This document shows positions 33,598 through 41,822 of a stretch of DNA of 41,822 nucleotides, in pieces. A program made the position numbers and the translations under genes. This DNA comes from JTS-RE9 sp964649195 (GTDB lineage Bacteria > Planctomycetota > Phycisphaerae > Phycisphaerales > Phycisphaeraceae). Below the pieces are notes generated by a model. That model ran no database searches. It was not told the origin of the DNA and saw only the letters and a list, made by a program, of their open reading frames with translations. Numbering within the stretch: the first letter of the stretch is position 1; the number at the start of each line of letters is the position of its first letter. The stretch is from the NCBI GenBank assembly GCA_964649195.1, contig CAZYPK010000029.1:1-41822 (forward strand), read 5' to 3'.

Positions 33598-34182
33598 ATG
33601 CAAAGAACCGCCACCATCACCCGCAAGACCAACGAAACCCGGATCACCCTCGAACTATGTCTCGACGGCGGTGAATACACGCACAACACCGGCGTGGGCT
33701 TCTTCGATCACATGCTCGATCACATCGCCAGGCATGGCCGGTTCGGCTCCAACATCACCGCCACCGGCGATCTGCACATCGATGATCACCACACCGTCGA
33801 GGATGTCGGCATCGTGCTGGGCCAGGCGCTCGACAAAGCCCTGGGCGACAAGAAAGGCATCGAACGGTACGGCTTCGCCTCCGTGCCGATGGATGAGGCG
33901 CTGGCGCGGGTCAGCGTCGATCTCTCCGGCAGGGCCGCCCTCGTCTTCGCCGCCGACTTCGATCAGCAGCCCGCCAAGATCGGCGCCTTCGACACGCAGC
34001 TCGTCCGCGAGTTTCTCAATGCCCTGGTCAACAACGGCAAGTTCAACTGCCACGTCGAAGTGGTACACGGCTCCAACCACCACCACATCGTCGAGGCGAT
34101 CTTCAAGGCCCTGGGCCGCGCCCTACGGCAGGCCGTCGCGGTGACGGGCACGGAGGTGCCCAGCACCAAGGGTTCGCTGTAG
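33598..34182 (+). CDS. hisB: Imidazoleglycerol-phosphate dehydratase
   Basis: 194 residues, the length of the monofunctional enzyme. It dehydrates imidazoleglycerol phosphate in histidine synthesis and binds two Mn ions. Metal-binding motifs are present: FFDHMLDHIARHG, DDHHTVEDVGI and the C-terminal GSNHHHIVEAIFKALGRAL. The ATG at 33598 matches the family start (QRTATITRKTNETRITLEL); an ATG at 33577 and a GTG at 33565 lie in or next to repeat sequence. It follows hisC. It converges with gltA across a family A element. Confidence 0.95.
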   Translation: MQRTATITRKTNETRITLELCLDGGEYTHNTGVGFFDHMLDHIARHGRFGSNITATGDLHIDDHHTVEDVGIVLGQALDKALGDKKGIERYGFASVPMDEALARVSVDLSGRAALVFAADFDQQPAKIGAFDTQLVREFLNALVNNGKFNCHVEVVHGSNHHHIVEAIFKALGRALRQAVAVTGTEVPSTKGSL

Positions 34183-34198
34183 GGCAAAATCACCCGAG

Positions 34199-34361
34199 CC
34201 GCGACTCAACGAGTCGCGGACGTGAGCGACAAGAATGGAGTGACCATCGCGCAGCGGATCACGAGACGCGAAAACGACCGGGCACTGATCGAGGCCGAAA
34301 GAAAAAGGCGCGTTCCACCACCCCTTCAGGCCGTTCACGTCCGCGACTCGTTGAGTCGCGG
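34199..34361. repeat. Family A paired element between convergent genes
   Basis: Palindromes at 34199-34219 and 34341-34361 with an interior that does not clearly match the other two subtypes. It lies between the stops of hisB (34182) and gltA (34377) and could serve both as a 3' end structure. Confidence 0.85.
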
Positions 34362-34376
34362 CTCGGATGAAGGGAT

Positions 34377-35669
34377 TCACCCGCGCCTGTCCAACGTCGT
34401 GTAATCGCGCAGCGGCGAGCCGGTGTAAATCTGGCGCGGGCGGTCGATGCGGCTGTTGGGGTCTTCGGTCAGTTCCTTGTACTGGGCGATCCAGCCCGGC
34501 ATGCGGCCGATGGAGAACATCACGGTGAACATGTTCACCGGAATGCCCATCGCACGCATGAGAATGCCCGAGTAGAAATCGACGTTCGGATAAAGGTTGC
34601 GGTCCTTGAAGTAGCCGTCCGACAGGGCGATGTCCTGGAGCTTTCGCGCCAGGTCCAGCATCGGGTCCTTCACGCCGAGTTTGGGCAGAATCTTGTCGGC
34701 GGCGGCGGCGAGAATCCTGGCGCGGGGATCGAAGTTCTTATAGACCCGATGGCCGAAGCCCATCAGCTTCATTTCCTTGTTCTTCACGCCCTGGATGAAA
34801 TCCTTCACGTCCATCTTGGTGGTCGTGATGCGCTCGAGCATGTTGAGCACCTCGACGTTCGCCCCGCCGTGGCGCCAGCCCCACAGGGCGCAGACGCCGG
34901 CGCTGGTGGCCGCGAAAAGATTGGCGCCGCTGGAGCCGACCATGCGCACGGTGCTCGTCGAACAGTTCTGCTCGTGGTCGGCGTGCAGCAGGAGAATCTG
35001 GTTCAAGGCCCGCACGACTTCGGGATCGGGATCGATCTCGTCGTAGGGTTTGCTGAACATCATGTGCAGGAAGTTGGCGCAGTAGCTGAGGCCGGCCTTG
35101 GGATAAATCATCGGCTGGCCGACGGAGACCTTGTACGAGGCGGCGGCGATGGTGCGGACCTGGCTGATCAGGCGGGCGGCGACGTTCTCGAAGCCCCGGG
35201 CGTCGGTCGCCTCGTCGGGGATGTCGTAGCAGCCGGCGGTGTTGATCATCGCCGACAGGATCGCCATCGGCGAAGCCTTCGACGGAAAGCCTGAGAAGGC
35301 GGCATGAAGCCCTTCGTGCAGCATCTGGTGTTCGGACAGTTTGGCGCTGAAGCCTTCAAGCTGCGTGCGGGTGGGCAGTTCGCCGAAGATCAGGAGGTAG
35401 GCGGTTTCGACGAAGGTCGATTTCTCGGCAAGCTGCTCGATGGGGATGCCGCGATATCGGAGGATTCCTTTTTCACCGTCGATGTAGGTGATGGCGGATT
35501 GGCATGAGCCGGTGTTGCCGTAGCTGGGATCGAGGGTGATGCAGCCGGTGGCGCTGCGCAGGGTTGCGATGTCGATGCCATGCTCATCTTCCGTTCCGAC
35601 AACGACGGGCAGTTCAACGGTCTTGTCATCGAGGATCAGCTTGGCGGTTTTCGTCGTCGTTTCGGTCAT
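34377..35669 (-). CDS. gltA: Citrate synthase
   Basis: 430 residues, long type I (hexameric, Gram-negative-like) citrate synthase, which makes citrate from acetyl-CoA and oxaloacetate. The active-site residues are visible: His in LLHADHEQNCSTS, His in FGHRVYKNFDPRA and Asp in YPNVDFYSG. The N-terminal extra beta domain (KTAKLILDDKTVELPVVVGTE) typical of NADH-sensitive forms is present, so allosteric control is plausible. The start is the ATG of MTETTTK. It follows atpA on the same strand with a 109-base gap, so respiration and energy genes may share transcripts. Confidence 0.96.
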   Translation of the reverse strand: MTETTTKTAKLILDDKTVELPVVVGTEDEHGIDIATLRSATGCITLDPSYGNTGSCQSAITYIDGEKGILRYRGIPIEQLAEKSTFVETAYLLIFGELPTRTQLEGFSAKLSEHQMLHEGLHAAFSGFPSKASPMAILSAMINTAGCYDIPDEATDARGFENVAARLISQVRTIAAASYKVSVGQPMIYPKAGLSYCANFLHMMFSKPYDEIDPDPEVVRALNQILLLHADHEQNCSTSTVRMVGSSGANLFAATSAGVCALWGWRHGGANVEVLNMLERITTTKMDVKDFIQGVKNKEMKLMGFGHRVYKNFDPRARILAAAADKILPKLGVKDPMLDLARKLQDIALSDGYFKDRNLYPNVDFYSGILMRAMGIPVNMFTVMFSIGRMPGWIAQYKELTEDPNSRIDRPRQIYTGSPLRDYTTLDRRG

Positions 35670-35778
35670 CGCAAACACTCATGCAAAAGGGGCAAAAACA
35701 ACCGGCAGTTACAGACCGGCCAGTTTAGGGGCAAAGGCGATGGTACGCCAGCGGAGGAAGTAAAATCCGAAATCCGAA

Positions 35779-37329
<1,551 letters not shown>

Positions 37330-37379
37330 CGGAATCCTCTGGGGTCAGTGGCAGTGGCAGTGGGGGCTGTTATTTGAGT

Positions 37380-37482
37380 CAAGCCCGATGGCGAGTCCGC
37401 GAGCCGTCGGGGTACAGTTCTAACTCAATCATTCACCTTCACTCATACCCCGACGGCTCGGCGGACCTCGCCATCGGGCTTG
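37380..37482. repeat. Family G inverted repeat between atpH and atpA
   Basis: Arms at 37380-37414 and 37446-37482 (TACCCCGACGGCTCG and onward) are complementary over most of their length with a loop of about 31 bases. The left arm is identical to a stretch in hisC. Confidence 0.9.
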
Positions 37483-37495
37483 AAGGAGAGTGCTT

Positions 37496-38128
37496 TCATG
37501 ATTCGATCACAATCTGATTCACCAGGCCGCGTGCGGTCGCTTCGCCGGCCGCGCTCAGGTGGCGGCGAAGGCGGCGAAGCTGGGCGGCGATGGAGGCGTC
37601 GAACAGGCGGTCGCCGGCGCGCAGCTTGAACCCGCCGATCAGGTCGGGATCGATCGTCTCGTGCAGCGCGACTTCGCGCTGGTTGATCTTCGAGATCAAC
37701 CCGGCAATGGCCTGCTTGCTGGCGTCATCGAGCGGCTGGGCCACCTCGCAGCGGACCTCCATCACGCCGTGCTTCTCGTTGTAAAGCTGGCGGAACGCCA
37801 CCACGATCCCCGGCAGATTGCGGGCCCGCCCTTTGCGCTGGAGCACCAGGATGAACCGGTAGATCAGCGGATGGACGCGATCCTTGAACGCATGTTCCAG
37901 CATCACCGCCTTGTCGGCATCGGAAACCGAGGGCGAACGGAGCAACTGCCCAAACTGCGGCTGGGCGCCCACCAACGCCGACAGGTCGGACATCTGCTCG
38001 GCAACATCCTCAAGCTCGCCGCCTTCCTGCGCCAGCTCCAGCAGGGCGCGGGCATAGATGCGGTCCACGGCACGGACCATCGTGTCATCCAGCGATACAG
38101 CGGTTTCCATGGCCATGTCTTGGGTCAT
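37496..38128 (-). CDS. atpH: F1F0 ATP synthase delta subunit (OSCP)
   Basis: 210 residues. The N-terminal helical domain (IYARALLELAQEGGELEDVAEQM) and the C-terminal signature VALHETIDPDLIGGFKLRAGDRLFDASIAAQLRRL are typical of AtpH, the stator link between F1 and subunit b. The start is the first ATG; in-frame ATGs at 38116 and 38110 are possible. About 15 residues precede the usual N-terminus. It lies between atpF and atpA, as in the classical order. Confidence 0.93.
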   Translation of the reverse strand: MTQDMAMETAVSLDDTMVRAVDRIYARALLELAQEGGELEDVAEQMSDLSALVGAQPQFGQLLRSPSVSDADKAVMLEHAFKDRVHPLIYRFILVLQRKGRARNLPGIVVAFRQLYNEKHGVMEVRCEVAQPLDDASKQAIAGLISKINQREVALHETIDPDLIGGFKLRAGDRLFDASIAAQLRRLRRHLSAAGEATARGLVNQIVIES

Positions 38129-38135
38129 CCTTGCT

Positions 38136-38252
38136 GAGCATAAAGAGCACAGAGAGCATAAAGAGCATAAAGAGCACAGAGGGCACAGAGGGCATAGAGA
38201 GCGTTTTTAAGCGGAAAATCAATGTTTTTCTCTGTGTCCTCTGTGGTTATTC
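38136..38252. repeat. Family F element between atpF and atpH
   Basis: The left part is nine-base units of the form GAGCATAAA/GAGCACAGA (38136-38200), with a core GTTTTTAAGCGGAAAA then TCAATGTTTTT at 38203-38229, and a right part TCTGTGTCCTCTGTGG. The core is shared with 33515-33540 while the tandem units differ. Confidence 0.85.
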
Positions 38253-38265
38253 GGGTATCACCTTC

Positions 38266-38829
38266 TCAGTTCTTCGCGGTGAAATCGGCGATCGTGTCGC
38301 GCACGATTTGGGCGTTGTCGTCGGCGTTGATCTCGCGCTTGAGAATCCGGGCGGCGATCTGCGTCGAAAGCGTGCCGACTTCCTCGATGAGTTGCTTGAC
38401 GGCCTGATCCTTGGCGTTCTGAATGTCGCGGGTCACCTGCGTGCGCATCGCGGTGATCTCGGCCTGCGTCTCGGCATGACGCTGGGCGCGAACCTTGTCG
38501 GCGTCGGCGCGGGCCTGATCGATGATCCGCTTGGCCTCGCCCTGGGCTTCGCTCAGTTGCTGCTGATAAGCCTTGAGGTTCCCCTGGGCGTCCTTGTTGG
38601 CCCGCTCGGCGCTTTCGAGATCGTTCTTGATCTTGTTCTCGCGGTCCTGAAGACCCTTGAGGATCGGCCCCCACGCCTTGGTCTTGAGCACGAAGAAGAC
38701 AACGAAAAACACCGTGGCGGCGGCGATGGCCTGGTAAAGGCGACCGGCGAAAGGGTTGGCATCGCCGGCGGCCAGCACGGGCCGGGCGGCGATCAGCAGG
38801 GAGACGGAGGCGAGGAAGAAACGGGTCAT
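38266..38829 (-). CDS. atpF: F1F0 ATP synthase b subunit
   Basis: 187 residues. A signal-like N-terminus (FFLASVSLLIAARPVLAAGD) precedes the usual single membrane helix (AIAAATVFFVVFFVLKTKAWGPI). The rest is a long charged coiled coil (about residues 60-170) that forms the peripheral stalk. The extra leader is unusual for subunit b but atpE has one too. Whether it is cleaved cannot be decided here. The gene lies between atpE and atpH. Confidence 0.93.
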   Translation of the reverse strand: MTRFFLASVSLLIAARPVLAAGDANPFAGRLYQAIAAATVFFVVFFVLKTKAWGPILKGLQDRENKIKNDLESAERANKDAQGNLKAYQQQLSEAQGEAKRIIDQARADADKVRAQRHAETQAEITAMRTQVTRDIQNAKDQAVKQLIEEVGTLSTQIAARILKREINADDNAQIVRDTIADFTAKN

Positions 38830-38848
38830 GGTGAATCCTTCGTCAGGA

Positions 38849-38935
38849 GCCGGGGGCCGGGAGAGCCAAGAGAGCCGGAGGCCGGGGGGGCATCGAATCG
38901 AACGAAAGGCTTCGACGCCGTTTTTCGGGCGTCGG
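38849..38935. repeat. GC-rich repeats and hairpin between atpE and atpF
   Basis: GAGCCGGGGGCCGGGAGAG-type units at 38849-38890 are followed by a hairpin CGACGCC-GTTTTTC-GGGCGTCG at 38913-38934. On the transcribed (minus) strand there is no T run, so it is not an intrinsic terminator; it may affect the ratio of c to b subunit. Confidence 0.6.
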
Positions 38936-38945
38936 AGCCGGAGAA

Positions 38946-39287
38946 TCAGCCGAGCGCGATCAGCAGGGTGACGACGACGCCGAAGAGCGCGACGCCTTCG
39001 ATGAGGGCGCAGGAGAGGAGCATGGCGCCGGAGATCGAGCCGGCGGCCTCGGGCTGACGGGCCATGGACTCGACGGCGGAGGAGCCGATGTTGCCGATGC
39101 CCTTGGCGGCGCCGAAGACGACGACGCCTGCGCCGAGGGCGGCGCCGAACTTGGCGCCGAAGCTGTCGGGCGGAATGGAAACCCCGGCGGTGACCGGGGC
39201 ATCGCCGGCGGGCGTCTCGGCGGCCATCGCCGCCGAGGTGAACAGGGCGGACAAAGCGAACACACCAAGCACAAGAACGTTCTTCAT
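38946..39287 (-). CDS. atpE: F1F0 ATP synthase c subunit with leader peptide
   Basis: 113 residues, longer than the usual 70-90. The extra N-terminus is a signal-like peptide (MKNVLVLGVFALSALFTSAAMA) plus an acidic linker. The two helices follow: GAALGAGVVVFGAAKGIGNIG with the polar loop ARQPEA, and SCALIEGVALFGVVVTLLIALG with the ion-binding Glu in ALIEG. The Na+ signature (Gln in helix 1, Glu-Ser/Thr in helix 2) is missing, so proton coupling is likely. GGAG lies nine bases before the ATG. Confidence 0.94.
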   Translation of the reverse strand: MKNVLVLGVFALSALFTSAAMAAETPAGDAPVTAGVSIPPDSFGAKFGAALGAGVVVFGAAKGIGNIGSSAVESMARQPEAAGSISGAMLLSCALIEGVALFGVVVTLLIALG

Positions 39288-39389
39288 GACCAATACTCCA
39301 TGCGGTTTGATGCGGTCAGGTCGCACCGGTTGTCCCCATCCCTCGCGGGCACGGCCAAACGCCTCACTCGTCGGCAGGGGTTTTAATTA

Positions 39390-39541
39390 AGTTCCGAGTT
39401 TCGAGTTCCGGGTTCCGAGTTCAAAGGCGGTTTTGAGTTCAATCCATTTGAGATTTCAGATTTGAGATTTCAAATCTCAGATTCCTGATTCCAATGCCTT
39501 CCATTTCCTGCTTTCCTGTTTTCCTGATCTCCTGCTTTTCC
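39390..39541. repeat. Composite of three repeat families between atpB and atpE
   Basis: In order: GTTCCGA/GTTTCGA heptamers (39391-39422), family C heptamers (ATTTGAGATTTCAGATTTG and its inverse AAATCTCAG, 39445-39490), and family D octamers (TTTCCTGCTTTCCTG, 39503-39540) up to the atpB stop codon. Different families have accumulated side by side. Confidence 0.85.
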
Positions 39542-40447
39542 TCAGTGAGCATGGGCGTGATCGTGATCATGATCATGTTCCTCATGATGCTCATCGTGGC
39601 CGTGGTGGACGACGAGCTGGCTCAGGAAGAGTGCGGTGAGGAAGGTGAAGATGTACGCCTGGATGAAGGCGACGAGCAGTTCGAGGAAGTAGATGGCGAT
39701 GGTGCCGGCCAGGGGGATGATGGCCATGGCGTGGCCGATGCCGACCTTCCACTGGGAGAGTTGGACGACGAAGCCCAGGAGGGTGGCGACGATGATGTGT
39801 CCGCCGGTCATGTTGGCGAAGAGACGCAGGGCGAGTGCGACGGGCTTGACGAAGGTGCCGACGATCTCGACGACGATCATGACGGGCCACATGAACCAGG
39901 GCGCCCCGCCGGTCAGGTGCTTGCAGTAGCCGGCGGGGTCCTTGACGATGGCCACGCCGTTGAACCAGATGAAGGAGATGGCGGCCAGCGCCCCGGTGAC
40001 CCAGATGGACTGCGTGGCGGTGCCGCCGAAGCCGACGTAGTGGCCTTCGTATTCGTTGAGGCCAAAGAGAGCGGTGATATCGACCAGCGGCACGAGTCCC
40101 AGCAGGTTGTTGATGAGAATGAACCAGAAGAAGGTCCAGAGCATCGGGCAGAAGCGATCGGTCTGCTCGCCGAGCATCGGCTTGAAGACGTTGTCGCGCA
40201 GATAAAGGCAGACCGTCTCGACCATGTTGGCCTTGATGCCCTGGGCCCGGTAGTCGTCGAGCGTCCTGCCTTCGCCGGTGGCGATCTTTTTGGCCGCCGG
40301 CAGGATCATCCAGAGGGTGACGATGCCGCTGAGGATCAGCATGAGCGTGGCATTGCTGACAAACCACTGGCCGTAGATTGGCTTGTCGGTGACGTGCCCG
40401 ACCGGATTGGCCGCGGCAAACGAAAGAATGGGATCCAAGAGGTGCAT
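39542..40447 (-). CDS. atpB: F1F0 ATP synthase a subunit
   Basis: 301 residues. The essential Arg is in ALALRLFANMTGGHI, and the C-terminal helices (IPLAGTIAIYFLELLVAFIQAYIFTFLTALFL) are typical. Subunit a forms the proton half-channels beside the c-ring. The chain ends in a His/Asp/Glu-rich tail (HHGHDEHHEEHDHDHDHAHA) outside the family consensus, which could bind metal ions. The ATG overlaps the stop codon of the preceding AtpI-like gene (TGATG), so the two are translationally coupled. Confidence 0.96.
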   Translation of the reverse strand: MHLLDPILSFAAANPVGHVTDKPIYGQWFVSNATLMLILSGIVTLWMILPAAKKIATGEGRTLDDYRAQGIKANMVETVCLYLRDNVFKPMLGEQTDRFCPMLWTFFWFILINNLLGLVPLVDITALFGLNEYEGHYVGFGGTATQSIWVTGALAAISFIWFNGVAIVKDPAGYCKHLTGGAPWFMWPVMIVVEIVGTFVKPVALALRLFANMTGGHIIVATLLGFVVQLSQWKVGIGHAMAIIPLAGTIAIYFLELLVAFIQAYIFTFLTALFLSQLVVHHGHDEHHEEHDHDHDHAHAH

Positions 40448-41022
40448 CACGCCAGAGCCTCCGTGCAGGGGGCGGTGTTGTTGTTGTCGTTGTTGTTCAC
40501 ATCATCACTTCTCTGAGCCGCTTGCGGCTTCGCATCGGCCTCCCCCTGTTCCCCCTGAAAAGTCGCACCCCCGCCCTCTCCGCCCCGGCCCGGATCATTG
40601 GATCGAAGGGCGTCATACTTTCGCACATAGTCCGCCAACATGCGGGTCTCGACGAACAGCAAAGGCAGGTACATCATCATCGTCGCCACGCCGCCGGGCC
40701 CCAGAGGCAGGCCAAGCCGCTTGACCGCAACGATGATCGCCACCACCGCCACCACCGCCCGCACACCCATGCCCAGAAAAAAAACCTTCACCACCGCCAG
40801 CGGCCCGCGCCCCTGCTCCCGCGACATCGGCAGCACGCTCAGCAATCCGCTGAGCCAGACCAGTCCGCCCATCAGCGCCACCGCCTTGACGCCGCCATCG
40901 GGCGACCCGAAAAGCCAGGGGACCAGGACGATCTGAATCACCAGCGCCACCGCCGCCACAACGCTCATGACCGCCATCGTGCGGCCAAGGGGAAACGGGT
41001 GATGGATCGGATTCGACTGCAT
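40447..41022 (-). CDS. atpI: AtpI-like ATP synthase assembly protein
   Basis: 191 residues. Four hydrophobic segments are visible: MSVVAAVALVIQIVLVPWLF, VALMGGLVWLSGLLSVL, MGVRAVVAVVAIIVAV and VATMMMYLPLLFVETRML. Size, topology and the position directly before atpB fit the AtpI group, which helps c-ring assembly; sequence identity to AtpI cannot be judged by eye. The C-terminal 50 residues are low-complexity (Gly/Asp/Asn-rich, with NNNDNNN from a GTT-type trinucleotide run). A 19-base stretch there (40516-40534) equals part of the family E element at 41087-41178. Confidence 0.75.
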   Translation of the reverse strand: MQSNPIHHPFPLGRTMAVMSVVAAVALVIQIVLVPWLFGSPDGGVKAVALMGGLVWLSGLLSVLPMSREQGRGPLAVVKVFFLGMGVRAVVAVVAIIVAVKRLGLPLGPGGVATMMMYLPLLFVETRMLADYVRKYDALRSNDPGRGGEGGGATFQGEQGEADAKPQAAQRSDDVNNNDNNNTAPCTEALA

Positions 41023-41086
41023 GAGTGCTTTATGTATGAATGATTCAAGAAGGATGCTGCCGCCGCTGTTTCGTTCCCGACTGCCT

Positions 41087-41178
41087 TTTGGGATTCCTGA
41101 ACAACCTCACGTCCAAGCCGCTTGCGGCTTCGCAATCCCCTGGTTCACGGCACATCGGGGATTATTCAAAAGTCCTTT
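41087..41178. repeat. Family E element between atpZ and atpI
   Basis: Runs from about GGGATTCCTGAACAACCTC to GGGGATTATTCAAAAGTCC with AAGCCGCTTGCGGCTT in the middle. It has the same orientation as 33411-33496. A period-6 to 7 stretch of TTTGCCTTTAC units follows at 41177-41200. Confidence 0.85.
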
Positions 41179-41218
41179 TGCCTTTACTTTGCCTTTACTG
41201 CCACTGCCTCTGCTCCTG

Positions 41219-41509
41219 CTACTGATCCCGCTTTCCCTTCGCAAACCAACGCTTGTTGATGCGGTGAAGTTTGTAGAAGGAACCGACGGCGCCGATGAAC
41301 GCGCCGGTGATGAGCATCCACGGGCTGCTGTTCCATTGGGTGTCCAGCCACCAGCCCAGAAGCGTCAAGGCCGCGATGGTCAGCCCCATCTCCATGCCGA
41401 CGCCGGCGACCCGCCCCATGCTCATCCACTCTTTGACGGAAAACCTGCGTCCATCCGTCGGACCGCCGTCACCATCGCTTTTATTCGGTTTTTCAGGCGG
41501 TTTCCGCAT
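41219..41509 (-). CDS. atpZ: AtpZ/AtpQ-like small membrane protein of ATP synthase
   Basis: 96 residues. Two membrane helices (VGMEMGLTIAALTLLGWWLDTQW and PWMLITGAFIGAVGSFYKLHRI) match the pattern of the F0F1-ATPase gene 1/AtpZ family, which precedes atpI or atpB in many bacteria and has been linked to ion (Mg or Ca) transport or assembly. It is the first gene of the cluster. The ATG of MRKPPEKPNKSD is chosen; the in-frame extension to 41548 has no support. Confidence 0.8.
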   Translation of the reverse strand: MRKPPEKPNKSDGDGGPTDGRRFSVKEWMSMGRVAGVGMEMGLTIAALTLLGWWLDTQWNSSPWMLITGAFIGAVGSFYKLHRINKRWFAKGKRDQ

Positions 41510-41574
41510 GATCACAAGCAACCGCACCTCGGCAGGAACCGCGCCCAAACAACGCAGCCCCCAACGAGACGCAG

Positions 41575-41603
41575 AAGGTAGCGGCGACGATTGGAAGTGT
41601 CAA
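41575..41603 (-). promoter_or_regulatory. Candidate promoter of the atp cluster
   Basis: On the minus strand TTGACA lies at 41603-41598 and TACCTT at 41580-41575, 17 bases apart, about 65 bases before the atpZ start. The -10 box is a poor match, so this is tentative. Confidence 0.4.
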
Positions 41604-41647
41604 CAAATCGCCGGACACAAACAGGGCAAAAGCATATGGCGGAAGAG

Positions 41648-41712
41648 CGGAAGCCTCCCGCCGGGAGGGCGAGGCTCCGGCTGGGAGGGCGAGGCTCCCG
41701 CCGAGCCGTTCG
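41648..41712. repeat. GEAPAEP-type repeat upstream of the atp cluster
   Basis: Direct copies of GGGAGGGCGAGGCTCC (41675-41690 and 41684-41697 region) follow a small palindrome CCTCCCGCCGGGAGG at 41657-41671. Translation on the plus strand contains GEAPAEP, a peptide often mis-annotated from repeats in planctomycete genomes. The rest of 41510-41822 shows the promoter candidate and nothing else I can support; an inverted GTTCGTTTGC/GCAAACGAA pair flanks 41707-41749. Confidence 0.65.
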
Positions 41713-41822
41713 TTTGCGAAGCCCGTCCGCGGGCTGAAGCAAACGAAAATCGCGCGGCCGGCGATCATGCCTGATCGTTCGTCTGCCGCGCGAGTTTCGT
41801 TTGCTCAGGCCCCCAAAGCGGG

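Noticed and set aside
38946..39287. Na+-coupled ATP synthase
   Set aside because: The Gln of helix 1 and the Glu-Ser/Thr pair of helix 2 that bind Na+ are not present in the c subunit.
41493..41768. A 91-codon minus-strand frame upstream of atpZ
   Set aside because: Much of it is the GEAPAEP-type repeat read on the other strand, it overlaps the atpZ start and covers the candidate promoter; a genuine short membrane peptide cannot be fully excluded.

Overview
The window looks like a planctomycete chromosome of the Phycisphaerae type, probably from a metagenome or draft assembly (there is a run of ten N at 22721-22730). Three things in the sequence point there: a secreted cytochrome-type DUF1549/DUF1553 protein next to a Tat-exported DUF1501 protein, a small membrane protein ending in the CxxCGYDLRG...CPxCG zinc ribbon common in this class, and very abundant short palindromic and tandem repeats, including one whose translation contains GEAPAEP. 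GC content is high and genes are mostly densely packed. No tRNA, rRNA or CRISPR array was seen.

Layout. 1-9.1 kb: DUF1549/DUF1553, a retropepsin-like protease, DUF1501, a ketosynthase, then a translationally coupled HtrA-like protease and NHL-repeat protein. 9.3-11.2 kb (minus): argB-argF. 11.37-15.4 kb (plus): a sigma-70-type promoter, a SAM-I riboswitch with an intrinsic terminator, then a threonine-synthase-like PLP enzyme, a MoaD/ThiS-like sulfur carrier ending in GG, a NIL-domain protein, a small zinc-ribbon membrane protein and a MoeB/ThiF-type E1 enzyme. I read this as a methionine-responsive homocysteine-forming operon that uses a protein thiocarboxylate as sulfur donor. 15.4-17.4 kb (minus): a GH5 glycosidase and an alpha/beta hydrolase. 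17.6-21.7 kb: dnaE carrying three in-frame repeat insertions. 22.3 kb: a lone atpC with its own promoter. 23.1-30.9 kb: a lipoprotein and two phosphorelay sets (an NtrB/NtrC-like pair, and a membrane protein, PAS kinase and LuxR-type regulator joined by ATGA overlaps). 31.0-34.2 kb: dapF, hisC, hisB. 34.4-41.5 kb (minus): atpZ-atpI-atpB-atpE-atpF-atpH-atpA followed by gltA, with no atpG or atpD.

The most unusual aspect is the repeat landscape. At least seven unrelated families share one design: short imperfect units (7, 8 or about 9-10 nt) or palindromes arranged as inverted arms. They fill most intergenic gaps, including nearly every junction of the atp operon. They also occur in frame inside dnaE (three sites), hisC and the ketosynthase gene, and one element is nested inside another. 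Family A (a 21-nt palindrome, 13 copies) forms paired REPIN/MITE-like elements of about 160-230 bp with at least two related interiors. Functional calls rest on motif recognition by eye; no database search was possible.
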